Source of the DNA: Ferrimonas balearica DSM 9799
GTDB taxonomy: Bacteria > Pseudomonadota > Gammaproteobacteria > Enterobacterales > Shewanellaceae
NCBI RefSeq assembly: GCF_000148645.1
Contig: NC_014541.1
Location: forward strand, 3,309,139 to 3,373,138
Reading direction: 5' to 3'
Length of the DNA: 64,000 nucleotides
The position numbers and the translations under genes are program-made. Positions 17,074 through 23,741 of this stretch are shown piece by piece. The notes below the pieces were generated by a model. The model saw only the letters and a list, made by a program, of their open reading frames with translations, ran no database searches and had not been told where the DNA came from. Each line of letters opens with the position of its first letter. Positions within the stretch are counted from its first letter, which is position 1.

Positions 17074-17688
17074 TCAGTAAGCGCCCGCATCGCGCAAGGC
17101 ACTGTCCAGCGCCTGTGCCATCTGACGATACCCCTCGGCATTGAGGTGGATAGGATCAGACTTGTAGCCGGGTGTCCGCAATAACTCCCCCACCAGTGAA
17201 TCCACCAGCGGTACGCCATACTGCTCGGCCAGCTCCGGATAAAACGGTGCCGCACTGGAGAACAACCGCTTCTCCGGTACCGCCACCAACATCACCTGCA
17301 CCCCCTGCCCCTGAGCCGTTTCAATCATCTGCGCCAGATTGTCCCGAATGGCATCCGGCGGGCGGTTACGCAGGATATCGTTGCCCCCCAACAGCAACAG
17401 AAGGAGATCCGGTTGTTCGGCCGCCAGCACCTGCGGGAGCCGTTGCAGACCCGCCGGAGTCTGTTCGCCGGACACCCCGGCGTTCACCACGTGCAGGCCA
17501 CTGAGCTGCGCCAGCACCGTGGGGTAGTCCTCCCCCTGCCCGGCCCCCACCCCACGGGTCAGGCTGTCGCCAAAGGCCACGATGGTGCCATCGGCAGGCA
17601 AGGGCGTCAGGCCAGGGCCGCCGCAACCGACCAATCCCCACAGCAGAGCCACCAACAAAAAGCCCGCCCGCATCACACTTTTACGCAT
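17074..17688 (-). CDS. SGNH/GDSL hydrolase lipoprotein (TesA-like esterase)
   Basis: A 204-residue secreted esterase/thioesterase of the SGNH superfamily. The ATG at 17688 has an excellent AGGAGG upstream, and the leader ends in a lipobox (LVGC), so it is probably a lipoprotein. Catalytic Ser is in FGDSLTRGVGAG (block I); block II Gly (NAGVSGEQT), block III GGNDILR and block V DPIHLNAEGY supply the rest of the site. Sequence order resembles multifunctional acyl-CoA thioesterase I (TesA), which normally has a cleavable leader rather than a lipobox. A Val-x-Pro-rich loop is typical. Confidence 0.9.
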   Translation of the reverse strand: MRKSVMRAGFLLVALLWGLVGCGGPGLTPLPADGTIVAFGDSLTRGVGAGQGEDYPTVLAQLSGLHVVNAGVSGEQTPAGLQRLPQVLAAEQPDLLLLLLGGNDILRNRPPDAIRDNLAQMIETAQGQGVQVMLVAVPEKRLFSSAAPFYPELAEQYGVPLVDSLVGELLRTPGYKSDPIHLNAEGYRQMAQALDSALRDAGAY

Positions 17689-17863
17689 CGCTCCCTCCTG
17701 TGGTGGCTGAGTTAGCCGTGTTCTCCAACCGCATATTCTCCGGCGTCTCTGCCACCAGCGCCCCGGGTTTGCGCCAACCCGGCCAAAATCGTTCAACAAG
17801 AGTACCGGGATTGGGTGGATAATGGCCACCTGCGCATCTTTCAGGCAAACGATAAAAATCGAG

Positions 17864-17892
17864 TTGACTTAGTCAGGCAAAATCCGTTTAAT
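17864..17892 (+). promoter_or_regulatory. Promoter of the tRNA-Phe/Asn/Phe cluster
   Basis: TTGACT (17864-17869) and TTTAAT (17887-17892) with a 17-bp spacer, followed by a GC-rich discriminator GCGCTCC typical of stringently controlled stable-RNA promoters. The same spacer core recurs before the tRNA-Phe at 22138. Confidence 0.85.
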
Positions 17893-17925
17893 AGCGCTCC
17901 GTCGCCAAGCAAGCGACAACAAGTT

Positions 17926-18001
17926 GCCTCGTTAGCTCAGTTGGTAGAGCAGCGGATTGAAAATCCGCGTGTCCCTGGTTCGACTCCGGGACGAGGCACC
18001 A
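17926..18001 (+). tRNA. tRNA-Phe (GAA), copy 1
   Basis: 76 nt including encoded CCA. Acceptor GCCTCGT pairs with ACGAGGC, anticodon GAA sits in GATTGAAAATCC, T-arm is GGTTCGACTCC. The sequence is identical in all three intact Phe copies of the window. First gene of a three-tRNA transcript. Confidence 0.97.
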
Positions 18002-18006
18002 CCTTT

Positions 18007-18082
18007 TCCCCCTTAGTTCAGTCGGTAGAACGGCGGACTGTTAATCCGTATGTCGCTGGTTCAAGTCCAGCAGGGGGAGCCA
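18007..18082 (+). tRNA. tRNA-Asn (GTT)
   Basis: 76 nt with encoded CCA. Acceptor TCCCCCT pairs with AGGGGGA, anticodon GTT in GACTGTTAATCC, T-arm GGTTCAAGTCC. It stands five bases after tRNA-Phe copy 1 in the same operon. Confidence 0.97.
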
Positions 18083-18087
18083 CTTTC

Positions 18088-18163
18088 GCCTCGTTAGCTC
18101 AGTTGGTAGAGCAGCGGATTGAAAATCCGCGTGTCCCTGGTTCGACTCCGGGACGAGGCACCA
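18088..18163 (+). tRNA. tRNA-Phe (GAA), copy 2
   Basis: Identical over 76 nt to the copy at 17926. It ends the operon and is followed seven bases later by a terminator. Confidence 0.97.
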
Positions 18164-18170
18164 TACAACG

Positions 18171-18200
18171 AAGCCCTGACCGCAAGGTCGGGGCTTTTTT
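18171..18200 (+). terminator. Terminator of the tRNA operon
   Basis: AAGCCCTGACC / GGTCGGGGCTT around GCAA, then TTTT. Near-copies follow both decayed tRNA-Phe units (18283, 18479) and the tRNA-Phe at 22138. Confidence 0.92.
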
Positions 18201-18210
18201 GTATCAATCC

Positions 18211-18274
18211 GCAGCGGATTGGCCTATTCAAAGATCCGCGCGTGTCCCTGCCCCGACTCCGGGACGAGGCACCA
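18211..18274 (+). pseudogene. Decayed tRNA-Phe remnant B
   Basis: A 64-nt remnant. It keeps the anticodon-stem start GCAGCGGATTG, the variable region and the whole 3' part GACTCCGGGACGAGGCACCA, but the acceptor 5' strand and D-arm are lost, the anticodon loop is scrambled by inserted bases and the T-stem is mutated. It cannot fold as a tRNA. It is followed by its own copy of the operon terminator. Confidence 0.85.
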
Positions 18275-18282
18275 TCTTAGAG

Positions 18283-18312
18283 AAAGCCCTGACCGAAAGG
18301 TCGGGGCTTTTT
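18283..18312 (+). terminator. Terminator copy after remnant B
   Basis: AAAGCCCTGACC / GGTCGGGGCTTT around GAAA, then T run. With its CTTAGAGA flank it equals the terminator at 22222, so unit B shares its downstream flank with the unit at 22138. Confidence 0.85.
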
Positions 18313-18319
18313 CGTTTCC

Positions 18320-18470
18320 GCGGTTGGCAGAGCAGCGGATTGACTTATTTAAGAATCAGCGCGTGTCCCTGGTTCGACTGTGGATGACATCCCTGTCATC
18401 TGCCCCCTTCGGGCCGCCGCAAGCGGCGTCATGTCCGGCATCCTGCCTCCCATGGCCGGGACGAGGCACA
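18320..18470 (+). pseudogene. Decayed tRNA-Phe remnant C, interrupted by a 76-nt insert
   Basis: A second remnant. GGTTGGCAGAGCAGCGGATTG matches the D-arm and anticodon stem, the anticodon loop is altered, GTGTCCCTGGTTCGACT is intact up to the end of the T-loop, then 76 foreign bases follow (18380-18455) before CCGGGACGAGGCAC resumes. The CCA is degraded to CAA. It is non-functional. Confidence 0.85.
18380..18455 (+). repeat. 76-nt palindrome-rich insert in remnant C
   Basis: Contains GATGACA-TCCC-TGTCATC and GCCGC-CGCAA-GCGGC hairpins, and GGATG near the left end is mirrored by CATCC near the right. This compact, structured form is typical of REP-like elements. It splits the T-loop from the 3' T-stem strand cleanly. 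No other copy is seen in the window. Confidence 0.6.
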
Positions 18471-18478
18471 ATACAACG

Positions 18479-18507
18479 AAGCCCTGACCGATAGGTCGGG
18501 GCTTTTT
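18479..18507 (+). terminator. Terminator copy after remnant C
   Basis: AAGCCCTGACC / GGTCGGGGCTT around GATA, then TTTTT. Its upstream flank CAATACAACG matches the flank after tRNA-Phe copy 2. Confidence 0.85.
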
Positions 18508-18512
18508 CGCTT

Positions 18513-18930
18513 CCGACCACCGCGATATCCAAGCGCTTGGACCGTGTTCTTTTAGCCCACGGCAGAACACTCGAACAAAATTTGGCCAATTGGCCATCTG
18601 CACACACCAAGGCTGGCCCTCCTTCCCTGTCTGGTCCGCATAGGCGCCCAACTCCTTGTTATGAAGGTCATTTATTTACGGCCTCTCACACTGGAAGCCG
18701 TTGTCCCTCGGGCTTTTGAGCCACGCCGACTGCACAACACATGTATCACTTTGTCACACCCATAAATTTAACTCTTGACCAAACTTTCGTTATCCGTACT
18801 TTTATCGTGGTTACTGAAATGCTGCTCAATCGAAACCAGAGATGAATTTTATTCGCTTGAGCAAGCCGGGGAGTCAACGTAACTTTCCGGACAACTCGAC
18901 CGAGCCTTTAGTTGTTACCGAGTCGATAAG
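18513..18930. other. Gene-free leader region before the MipA/OmpV gene
   Basis: About 420 bp, more AT-rich than the surroundings. A piece near 18552 (TTTAGCCCACGGCAGAACACTCGAAC) resembles half of the 71-bp repeats at 22265 and 22377. A possible promoter for the downstream gene is TTGACC at about 18775 with TACTTT 16 bp later. No convincing open frame or RNA was seen. Confidence 0.4.
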
Positions 18931-19770
18931 ATGAAAGAAATAACAACAATAACAATGCTTTACTTTGCCAGCTTGGCATCAGCACAGGGGCAGGAATTCG
19001 CTCCATACGATCAGTACCTACCCCACAACACCATCGAGTTAACGGTGTCGTCCGGGGTCGGACAGTTTGGTAATCCTGTCGCCTTCTCCGAACCGCTCCC
19101 GCTGCACCTGCTGCCATCCGTGCGCTACTACGGTGAGCGTTTCTATATCGACAACCTCGACGTCGGCTACGCCCTGACGGAACGCCCGGACTGGCAGCTG
19201 GATCTTATCGCCCGCCCCAGCCTGGAAGCGCTCTACTATCTCGATCAGGATGGCGCCGCTTTTCTTGCCAATATCTTCTACGGCCTGCGCCCCAACCTGC
19301 TGTCGGCCAAAGCGGTGGAAGACATTGAGCGGGACTTCTCCTATCTGGGCGGACTGCGCTACGACTACTATCAGGGCGCCAGCCGGTTTGGCCTGTCGCT
19401 GCTCACCGATCTGACCGGCGTCCACCATGGTCAGGAGTGGCGGGCGGAAGCGTCACACCGCTTCAGCGCCACCAGTGGTGACCTTCAGCTGACCTTCGGC
19501 CTGCGCCTGCTCAGTGAAAACTACACCGCCTATTACTACGGTCTGCGCAAAGGGGACCTGGGTTCGCCCATTCCGCCGGTCTACATCGGCGCCGATGCCG
19601 CACTGAACCCCTATCTTCGCCTCGACTACCACTACCCTCTGCGTGCCAATCTGGCCCTGGTTGCCCACGGCTATGTCGAGCACATTGATGATGAACTGAG
19701 TCGCGGCCACCTGATCGCTTCCTCCGCCATCGTCAACTGGTTCGCCGGAATCAGCTGGAGGGTGTTCTGA
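18931..19770 (+). CDS. MipA/OmpV family outer-membrane protein
   Basis: A 279-residue predicted beta-barrel of the MipA/OmpV (MltA-interacting) family, with a short signal peptide (MKEITTITMLYFASLASAQG). Family marks: PSVRYYGERFYIDNLDVGYAL in part, LGGLRYDYYQGASRFGLSLLTDL in part, alternating aromatic strands and the C-terminal WFAGISWRVF ending in Phe. The RBS is weak (GATAAG). The stop overlaps the start of the DUF3019 gene (TGATG), which starts a tightly coupled four-gene block with a two-component system. Such barrels may act as transport or sensing partners of the kinase (inference). Confidence 0.87.
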   Translation: MKEITTITMLYFASLASAQGQEFAPYDQYLPHNTIELTVSSGVGQFGNPVAFSEPLPLHLLPSVRYYGERFYIDNLDVGYALTERPDWQLDLIARPSLEALYYLDQDGAAFLANIFYGLRPNLLSAKAVEDIERDFSYLGGLRYDYYQGASRFGLSLLTDLTGVHHGQEWRAEASHRFSATSGDLQLTFGLRLLSENYTAYYYGLRKGDLGSPIPPVYIGADAALNPYLRLDYHYPLRANLALVAHGYVEHIDDELSRGHLIASSAIVNWFAGISWRVF

Positions 19771-20153
19771 TGCCGTGGCTTTTTGTCCTGATGCTGTTGG
19801 CGCTGCCGGTTCAGGCAGACGAATCCGGTTGGCTCAGTGAGTTCCAGTTGCGCCCCTCCGAGTGCCTGATCCCGAAGCTGGCCCCAGGCTGCCAGGTGGT
19901 TATCGACTTCTACTGGCAACTGACGCAAGCCACCACCGTGTGCCTCTACCGGGAGGATGAAAAGACGCCCCTGTATTGCAGCGACAATCAGGAGGTGCGG
20001 ACCCGACACCGTTTTGAGCTGCAACAGAGTACCCGCTTCCACCTTCGCCTGGAGCAGCCGCCCTATCCCAGCGCCGTGCGCCAGTTTGACCTGATGCGCC
20101 ACCTGCACCATGAGCTGAGACGTCGCCGTAAGCCACCGTGGAGCCTGACATGA
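19770..20153 (+). CDS. DUF3019 exported protein
   Basis: A 127-residue periplasmic protein with signal peptide MPWLFVLMLLALPVQA. The mature part shows the DUF3019 pattern: LRPSECLIPKLAPGCQVVIDFYW in part, VCLYREDEKTPLYCSDNQ and RFHLRLE, with four cysteines that could form two disulfides. Function is unknown. Overlapping ATG/TGA junctions on both sides (MipA/OmpV before, response regulator after) indicate translational coupling. The family is mostly found in Shewanella-like bacteria beside this kind of two-component pair. Confidence 0.85.
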   Translation: MPWLFVLMLLALPVQADESGWLSEFQLRPSECLIPKLAPGCQVVIDFYWQLTQATTVCLYREDEKTPLYCSDNQEVRTRHRFELQQSTRFHLRLEQPPYPSAVRQFDLMRHLHHELRRRRKPPWSLT

Positions 20154-20842
20154 CCTGCGCCAATATTCTGTTGATTGAAGACGACATCCAACTGGCTCGC
20201 TGGACCCAGGAGTACCTGGAGGCCCACGGCCTGAACGTGGAACACCATCGCCATGGCAACCGACTTGAACAGTTGCCACTGGCCACCCATTTCGACCTGG
20301 TGCTGTGTGATGTGATGCTGCCGGGACGCAATGGGTTTGAGATCGTAGAGGCCATTCGCCAGCGATTCTCCGGGCCCATCCTGATGCTGACCGCGCGCAA
20401 TAGCGAGGAAGACCAACTGCGCGGCCTGCACGGTGGTGCCAGCGATTATCTGGTGAAGCCCACCTCTCCCGCTCTGCTGCTGGCGCGGATCCAGGCCCAC
20501 CTGAGACAGCAGCAGCGCCGTACCGATGACTCGTTGATTCAGGTCGACGGACTCACACTGGACCCCGACGAAAATCGGGCGTGCTATCGGGGCGCAGACC
20601 TCAACCTGACGCCCAGTGAGTTCTGTCTGCTGGCACTGTTTGCCGCTCACTACCGGCAGGTGCTGACCCGCGAGTTCCTGTTTACCCACGGCATTGGCCG
20701 TGCCTATGACGGTCTGACCCGCACCATCGACGGCCGCATCACCCGGCTCAGAAAGAAGCTGGAAGGCAAGTGCCCACTCACCATTAAAACCATCTGGGGC
20801 AAGGGCTACCTGCTGACCCGTAGCGACGAGGCTGGCTCATGA
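20150..20842 (+). CDS. OmpR-family response regulator
   Basis: A 230-residue regulator. The ATG at 20150 overlaps the DUF3019 stop (ATGA) and gives MTCANILLIEDD, a standard REC start; phosphoacceptor Asp54 is in VLCDVMLPGRNG and the conserved Lys in YLVKPTSP. A C-terminal winged-helix domain follows (LTPSEFCLLALFAAHYRQVLTREFL in part, RITRLRKKLEG, IKTIWGKGYLL). It is paired with the histidine kinase, which overlaps by four bases. It likely controls the upstream envelope genes (inference). Confidence 0.94.
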   Translation: MTCANILLIEDDIQLARWTQEYLEAHGLNVEHHRHGNRLEQLPLATHFDLVLCDVMLPGRNGFEIVEAIRQRFSGPILMLTARNSEEDQLRGLHGGASDYLVKPTSPALLLARIQAHLRQQQRRTDDSLIQVDGLTLDPDENRACYRGADLNLTPSEFCLLALFAAHYRQVLTREFLFTHGIGRAYDGLTRTIDGRITRLRKKLEGKCPLTIKTIWGKGYLLTRSDEAGS

Positions 20843-22089
20843 TCCCGGGCTTTATCCGCTTCTACCTGCTGCTGGTGCTGCTGGTGGTGGGCGCGGCGCT
20901 GATGCTGGATGGCATGGCGATTTGGGATCAGCACAACAGCAAGTTCTGGCTGAACTCCGATGACCTGAAGCGAGCCATCGCCAATCAGACCGAATGTCTG
21001 ACACAACAGACCTCCTGCCCGCTGTTTGAGCTCCACCCACTGGCGGGCGACAGCATCCAGCTCTCTCCTGAGTTGGCCAATGAGCTCGCGCACGGACAGC
21101 CGCTGTTGGTGCAACGCAATGACCAACAGGGGTGGCTGTATCTGCAGGAACAGGGGCAACTGTACAAACTGGGCCCAATTCCACTCAGCGCCGACCAGCA
21201 TCAGGAGTGGGACGGCCAGGCGATCTGGTTCTACGGCTCCGTATCCCTGCTGTTCCTACTCTGGGTACTGCCACTGTTCCACACCCTGCACCGCCTGAAC
21301 CGCGCCGCCATGGCGGTCTCCAATGGCAGCCAGCCCCGTGCCCTCAAAGTGCAGCGCCACTCGGTGGTGGCACCGCTGGTCAACTCCTTCAATCAGATGA
21401 CTCGCTCGCTGACTGAGCTCATGCAACTTCAGAGGGAGCTGTCAGCCACGGTATGCCACGAGATCCGCACCCCACTGGCGCGCCTGCGTTTCGCCAGCGA
21501 GATGGTGGAACAAACCCCCGCCCCCATTCTGCGCCAGCGCCTTCAGGGCATCACCGATGAGATAGACCTGTTACTCGATGAGTACCTGGTTTACGCCGCA
21601 TGTGAACAACGTCGGCCGCAGCTGGATAGCGTCACCCAACCGCTCTACCCGTTGTTGGCCAAGGTGCAGTGCCAATACCAGCCGTTGCTCAGCCAGCAGA
21701 TCCGGCTCGATTGCCCGACGGATCTGCACGCCTGCTTTGACAGTACAACCCTCAGCCGGGCCGTTAATAATCTGGTCAGCAATGCCGCTAAGTTTGCTCA
21801 CCAGCAGATCGACATCCGGGTCGAACGGCGTGATGGCGAAATCCAGCTGGTTGTGGCCGATGACGGCCCCGGCATTCTCAGTCAGGACAACCTGATGGAA
21901 CCCTTTGTCCGCGCAGACCAACGCAACAAAGGGTATGGGTTGGGCCTCGCCATAGTGCGGCGGGTCATGGAGTGGCACAAAGGCCGGGTTCATATCGGAA
22001 ACTGCTCTAAACTGGGTGGCGCGGCCGTCGAGTTGCACTGGCCGACGAAAAATGCAGCAAACGCACCGGGCCGCAGAGGATTCAGTTGA
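20839..22089 (+). CDS. Sensor histidine kinase
   Basis: A 416-residue membrane kinase. First TM near residues 6-27, a periplasmic loop of about 110 residues with two cysteines (ECLTQQTSC), second TM near 136-155, then a HAMP linker and the dimerisation domain with phospho-His near 206 (CHEIRTPLARLR). ATPase motifs are N box (NNLVSNAAKFAHQ), G1 (VVADDGPGIL) and G2 (GYGLGLAIV). Its final codons overlap the -35 element of the next tRNA-Phe promoter, which marks the edge of the block. Confidence 0.94.
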   Translation: MIPGFIRFYLLLVLLVVGAALMLDGMAIWDQHNSKFWLNSDDLKRAIANQTECLTQQTSCPLFELHPLAGDSIQLSPELANELAHGQPLLVQRNDQQGWLYLQEQGQLYKLGPIPLSADQHQEWDGQAIWFYGSVSLLFLLWVLPLFHTLHRLNRAAMAVSNGSQPRALKVQRHSVVAPLVNSFNQMTRSLTELMQLQRELSATVCHEIRTPLARLRFASEMVEQTPAPILRQRLQGITDEIDLLLDEYLVYAACEQRRPQLDSVTQPLYPLLAKVQCQYQPLLSQQIRLDCPTDLHACFDSTTLSRAVNNLVSNAAKFAHQQIDIRVERRDGEIQLVVADDGPGILSQDNLMEPFVRADQRNKGYGLGLAIVRRVMEWHKGRVHIGNCSKLGGAAVELHWPTKNAANAPGRRGFS

Positions 22090-22114
22090 CTCCATCAGGC
22101 AAAGACCGTTTAAT
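22086..22114 (+). promoter_or_regulatory. Promoter of tRNA-Phe copy 3
   Basis: TTGACT (22086-22091), 17-bp spacer, TTTAAT (22109-22114). The spacer and flanks match the promoter at 17864 closely (TCAGGCAAA core, CCG before the -10). The kinase stop codon lies inside the -35 hexamer. Confidence 0.85.
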
Positions 22115-22137
22115 GGCGCCCGCTGCAACGCAGTACT

Positions 22138-22213
22138 GCCTCGTTAGCTCAGTTGGTAGAGCAGCGGATTGAAAATCCGCGTGTCCCTGGTTCGACTCCG
22201 GGACGAGGCACCA
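22138..22213 (+). tRNA. tRNA-Phe (GAA), copy 3
   Basis: Identical over 76 nt to the copies at 17926 and 18088. It has its own promoter and terminator, so it is a free-standing duplicate unit about 4 kb from the main cluster. Confidence 0.97.
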
Positions 22214-22221
22214 TCTTAGAG

Positions 22222-22251
22222 AAAGCCCTGACCGAAAGGTCGGGGCTTTTT
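22222..22251 (+). terminator. Terminator of tRNA-Phe copy 3
   Basis: AAAGCCCTGACC / GGTCGGGGCTTT around GAAA followed by TTTT; same hairpin as at 18283. Confidence 0.92.
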
Positions 22252-22264
22252 CGTTTCTGTATTC

Positions 22265-22335
22265 GTAGCGTGGGCTTTCAGCCCACGGCACCGCACGCCA
22301 TTCGAAACCGCCCCGTGGGCTAAAGCCCACGCTAC
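22265..22335 (+). repeat. 71-bp palindromic repeat, copy 1
   Basis: The ends are inverted: GTAGCGTGGGCTTTCAGCCC at the left is mirrored by GGGCTAAAGCCCACGCTAC at the right. The centre is ACGGCACCGCACGCCATTCG plus AAACCGCCCCGT. This is a REP/MITE-like element. Copy 2 lies 41 bp downstream and differs at one central base. Confidence 0.85.
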
Positions 22336-22376
22336 CCTGTCTGGCATCACACTACACCAGTGACCGCCGCCAATTC

Positions 22377-22447
22377 GTAGCGTGGGCTTTCAGCCCACGG
22401 CACCGCGCGCCATTCGAAACCGCCCCGTGGGCTAAAGCCCACGCTAC
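22377..22447 (+). repeat. 71-bp palindromic repeat, copy 2
   Basis: Direct repeat of the element at 22265, differing by A to G in the central CCGCRCG. Both are preceded by ATTC. They lie between the tRNA-Phe and the convergent YbaK-type gene. Confidence 0.85.
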
Positions 22448-22497
22448 GTTGCCAGTTGCCCCCTCTCTGGCATCCAACTCCAGCAAAACGCCTGCCA

Positions 22498-22995
22498 TCA
22501 CCGCCTTACCTGGATTTGAGGCACCTCCAGCAGGGTCAGCGGCCGACCCCAATGGGCCAGCAGGGTTTTGATGTCATCCGGTTTAAGCACCCAGGTTTTG
22601 GTGTTGTCCATCGGATGGCAGTGCAACCCCTCCCCCTGCCAGATCGCTTCATCGATCCAGAGTGTCACGGCTTGCTCCGGGTCATTCACCAGCGCCAGCA
22701 GCGACACCCTTCCGGGTTGAATTCCAAGGTAGCGTTCCAGCCGCTCGGCAGAGGCGAAGCCCAGGCGGGACAACTTCATCTGTCTGGACAGCGCTTTCAG
22801 ATCCACCTGTTTGTCAGGCGCGGTCACCAGCACAAAGTGGCGTTTGCCGTAGTTGTCCCTCAGGAACAGGTTTTTGGTGCGCTGACCATCCCGGTCCAGT
22901 GCCAACCGGTCCGCTTCACTGCAGTCGTGCAGCGGCGGATGCTCATAGGCGTGGTAATCGATGTTGAGGGAAGCCAGCAAGGACTGTAGCGTCAT
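22498..22995 (-). CDS. Prolyl-tRNA deacylase, YbaK/ProX family
   Basis: A 165-residue trans-editing factor of the INS superfamily that clears mischarged Ala- or Cys-tRNA(Pro). The start is the ATG at 22995 (MTLQSLLASLNIDYHAYEHPP), preferred to a TTG three codons earlier. Motifs: GQRTKNLFLRDNYGKRHFVLV in part with the conserved Lys, GFASAERLERYLGIQPGRVSLLAL in part with the GxxxP-type loop, and the WIDEAIW end. The N-terminal pattern and lack of a YbaK-type KTL motif favour the ProX/PrdX (ProXp-ala) branch over YbaK; that choice is moderate. Confidence 0.85.
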   Translation of the reverse strand: MTLQSLLASLNIDYHAYEHPPLHDCSEADRLALDRDGQRTKNLFLRDNYGKRHFVLVTAPDKQVDLKALSRQMKLSRLGFASAERLERYLGIQPGRVSLLALVNDPEQAVTLWIDEAIWQGEGLHCHPMDNTKTWVLKPDDIKTLLAHWGRPLTLLEVPQIQVRR

Positions 22996-23111
22996 AAGGT
23001 TCAAAGCAGAGTGGAGAATGCGCTCACCTTACCCCTGGTGTCCCGTTGTCTCAATGGCAAACGCCCAACTGAGCTGCTAGGTTCTGAGCGGCACCCCATA
23101 AGGAGATGGAT

Positions 23112-23741
23112 ATGATCACCCTGTACGGATTTCCCAAGTCCCGCTCGCTTCGCATCAGTTGGCTGCTTGAGGAGCTCGGCCTCCCCTGGCAGTACCACCT
23201 GGTGAACTTCACCCAACGGGAGCACCGCAGCCCCGAGTACCTGGCCATCAATCCCGCAGGCAAAATCCCGGCGCTTACCAATGGTGATCTGACCCTGACC
23301 GAGTCCGGCGCCATTGCGCTCTATCTGGCCAAACGTTACGGCAAAGGGCGCTTCCTCCCTGTTGCCGGCAGCGATGAAGACGCCCTGCACGATTTCTGGC
23401 TCTGTTACATCCTGACCGAACTGGAGCAGCCGCTCTGGACCATGGGCAAACACAAGTTCGCCCTGCCGCCGTCACAGCGGGTGGAGGCCGTTCTGGCCAC
23501 GGCCCAGTGGGAGTTCGCCAAGGCATTAAAAGAGGTTGAGGCGCGCATTCCTGAGCAGGGGTTTCTGCTGGGTGATGAGCCGACGGTTGCCGACATTCTT
23601 TTGGCCCACACCCTGAGCTGGGCCGCCGCATTTAAGCAGCCACTGAGCCCGGTCGCCGATGCGTTCAGAGCCCGCCTGACCGACCGCCCCGCCCGGGCCA
23701 GGGCACTGGAGAAGGAGAGTGCGGCACTGCCCGCAGACTAA
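23112..23741 (+). CDS. Glutathione S-transferase family protein
   Basis: A 209-residue soluble GST. The start at 23112 is preferred to the ATG six bases earlier because AAGGAG at 23100-23105 is then well spaced. N-terminal thioredoxin-like domain: MITLYGFPKSRSLRISWLLEE in part, NPAGKIPAL with the cis-Pro, LTESGAIALYLAKRYG. Helical C-domain follows, with EPTVADILLAHTL near the end. Catalytic Ser (SRS) suggests the beta/zeta-like bacterial group. It converges on the amrS gene with a four-base overlap. Confidence 0.92.
   Translation: MITLYGFPKSRSLRISWLLEELGLPWQYHLVNFTQREHRSPEYLAINPAGKIPALTNGDLTLTESGAIALYLAKRYGKGRFLPVAGSDEDALHDFWLCYILTELEQPLWTMGKHKFALPPSQRVEAVLATAQWEFAKALKEVEARIPEQGFLLGDEPTVADILLAHTLSWAAAFKQPLSPVADAFRARLTDRPARARALEKESAALPAD

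Noticed and set aside
17815-18387. A 190-codon frame through the tRNA cluster
   Set aside because: It reads through three tRNA genes (the well-known LAQLVEQRIENPRVPGS artefact) and has no coding value.
17864-22213. Considered whether the tRNA-Phe-flanked block is a mobile genomic island with attachment sites
   Set aside because: No integrase, transposase or base-composition shift was seen; only the repeat geometry supports it, so it is kept as an inference, not as a mobile element call.
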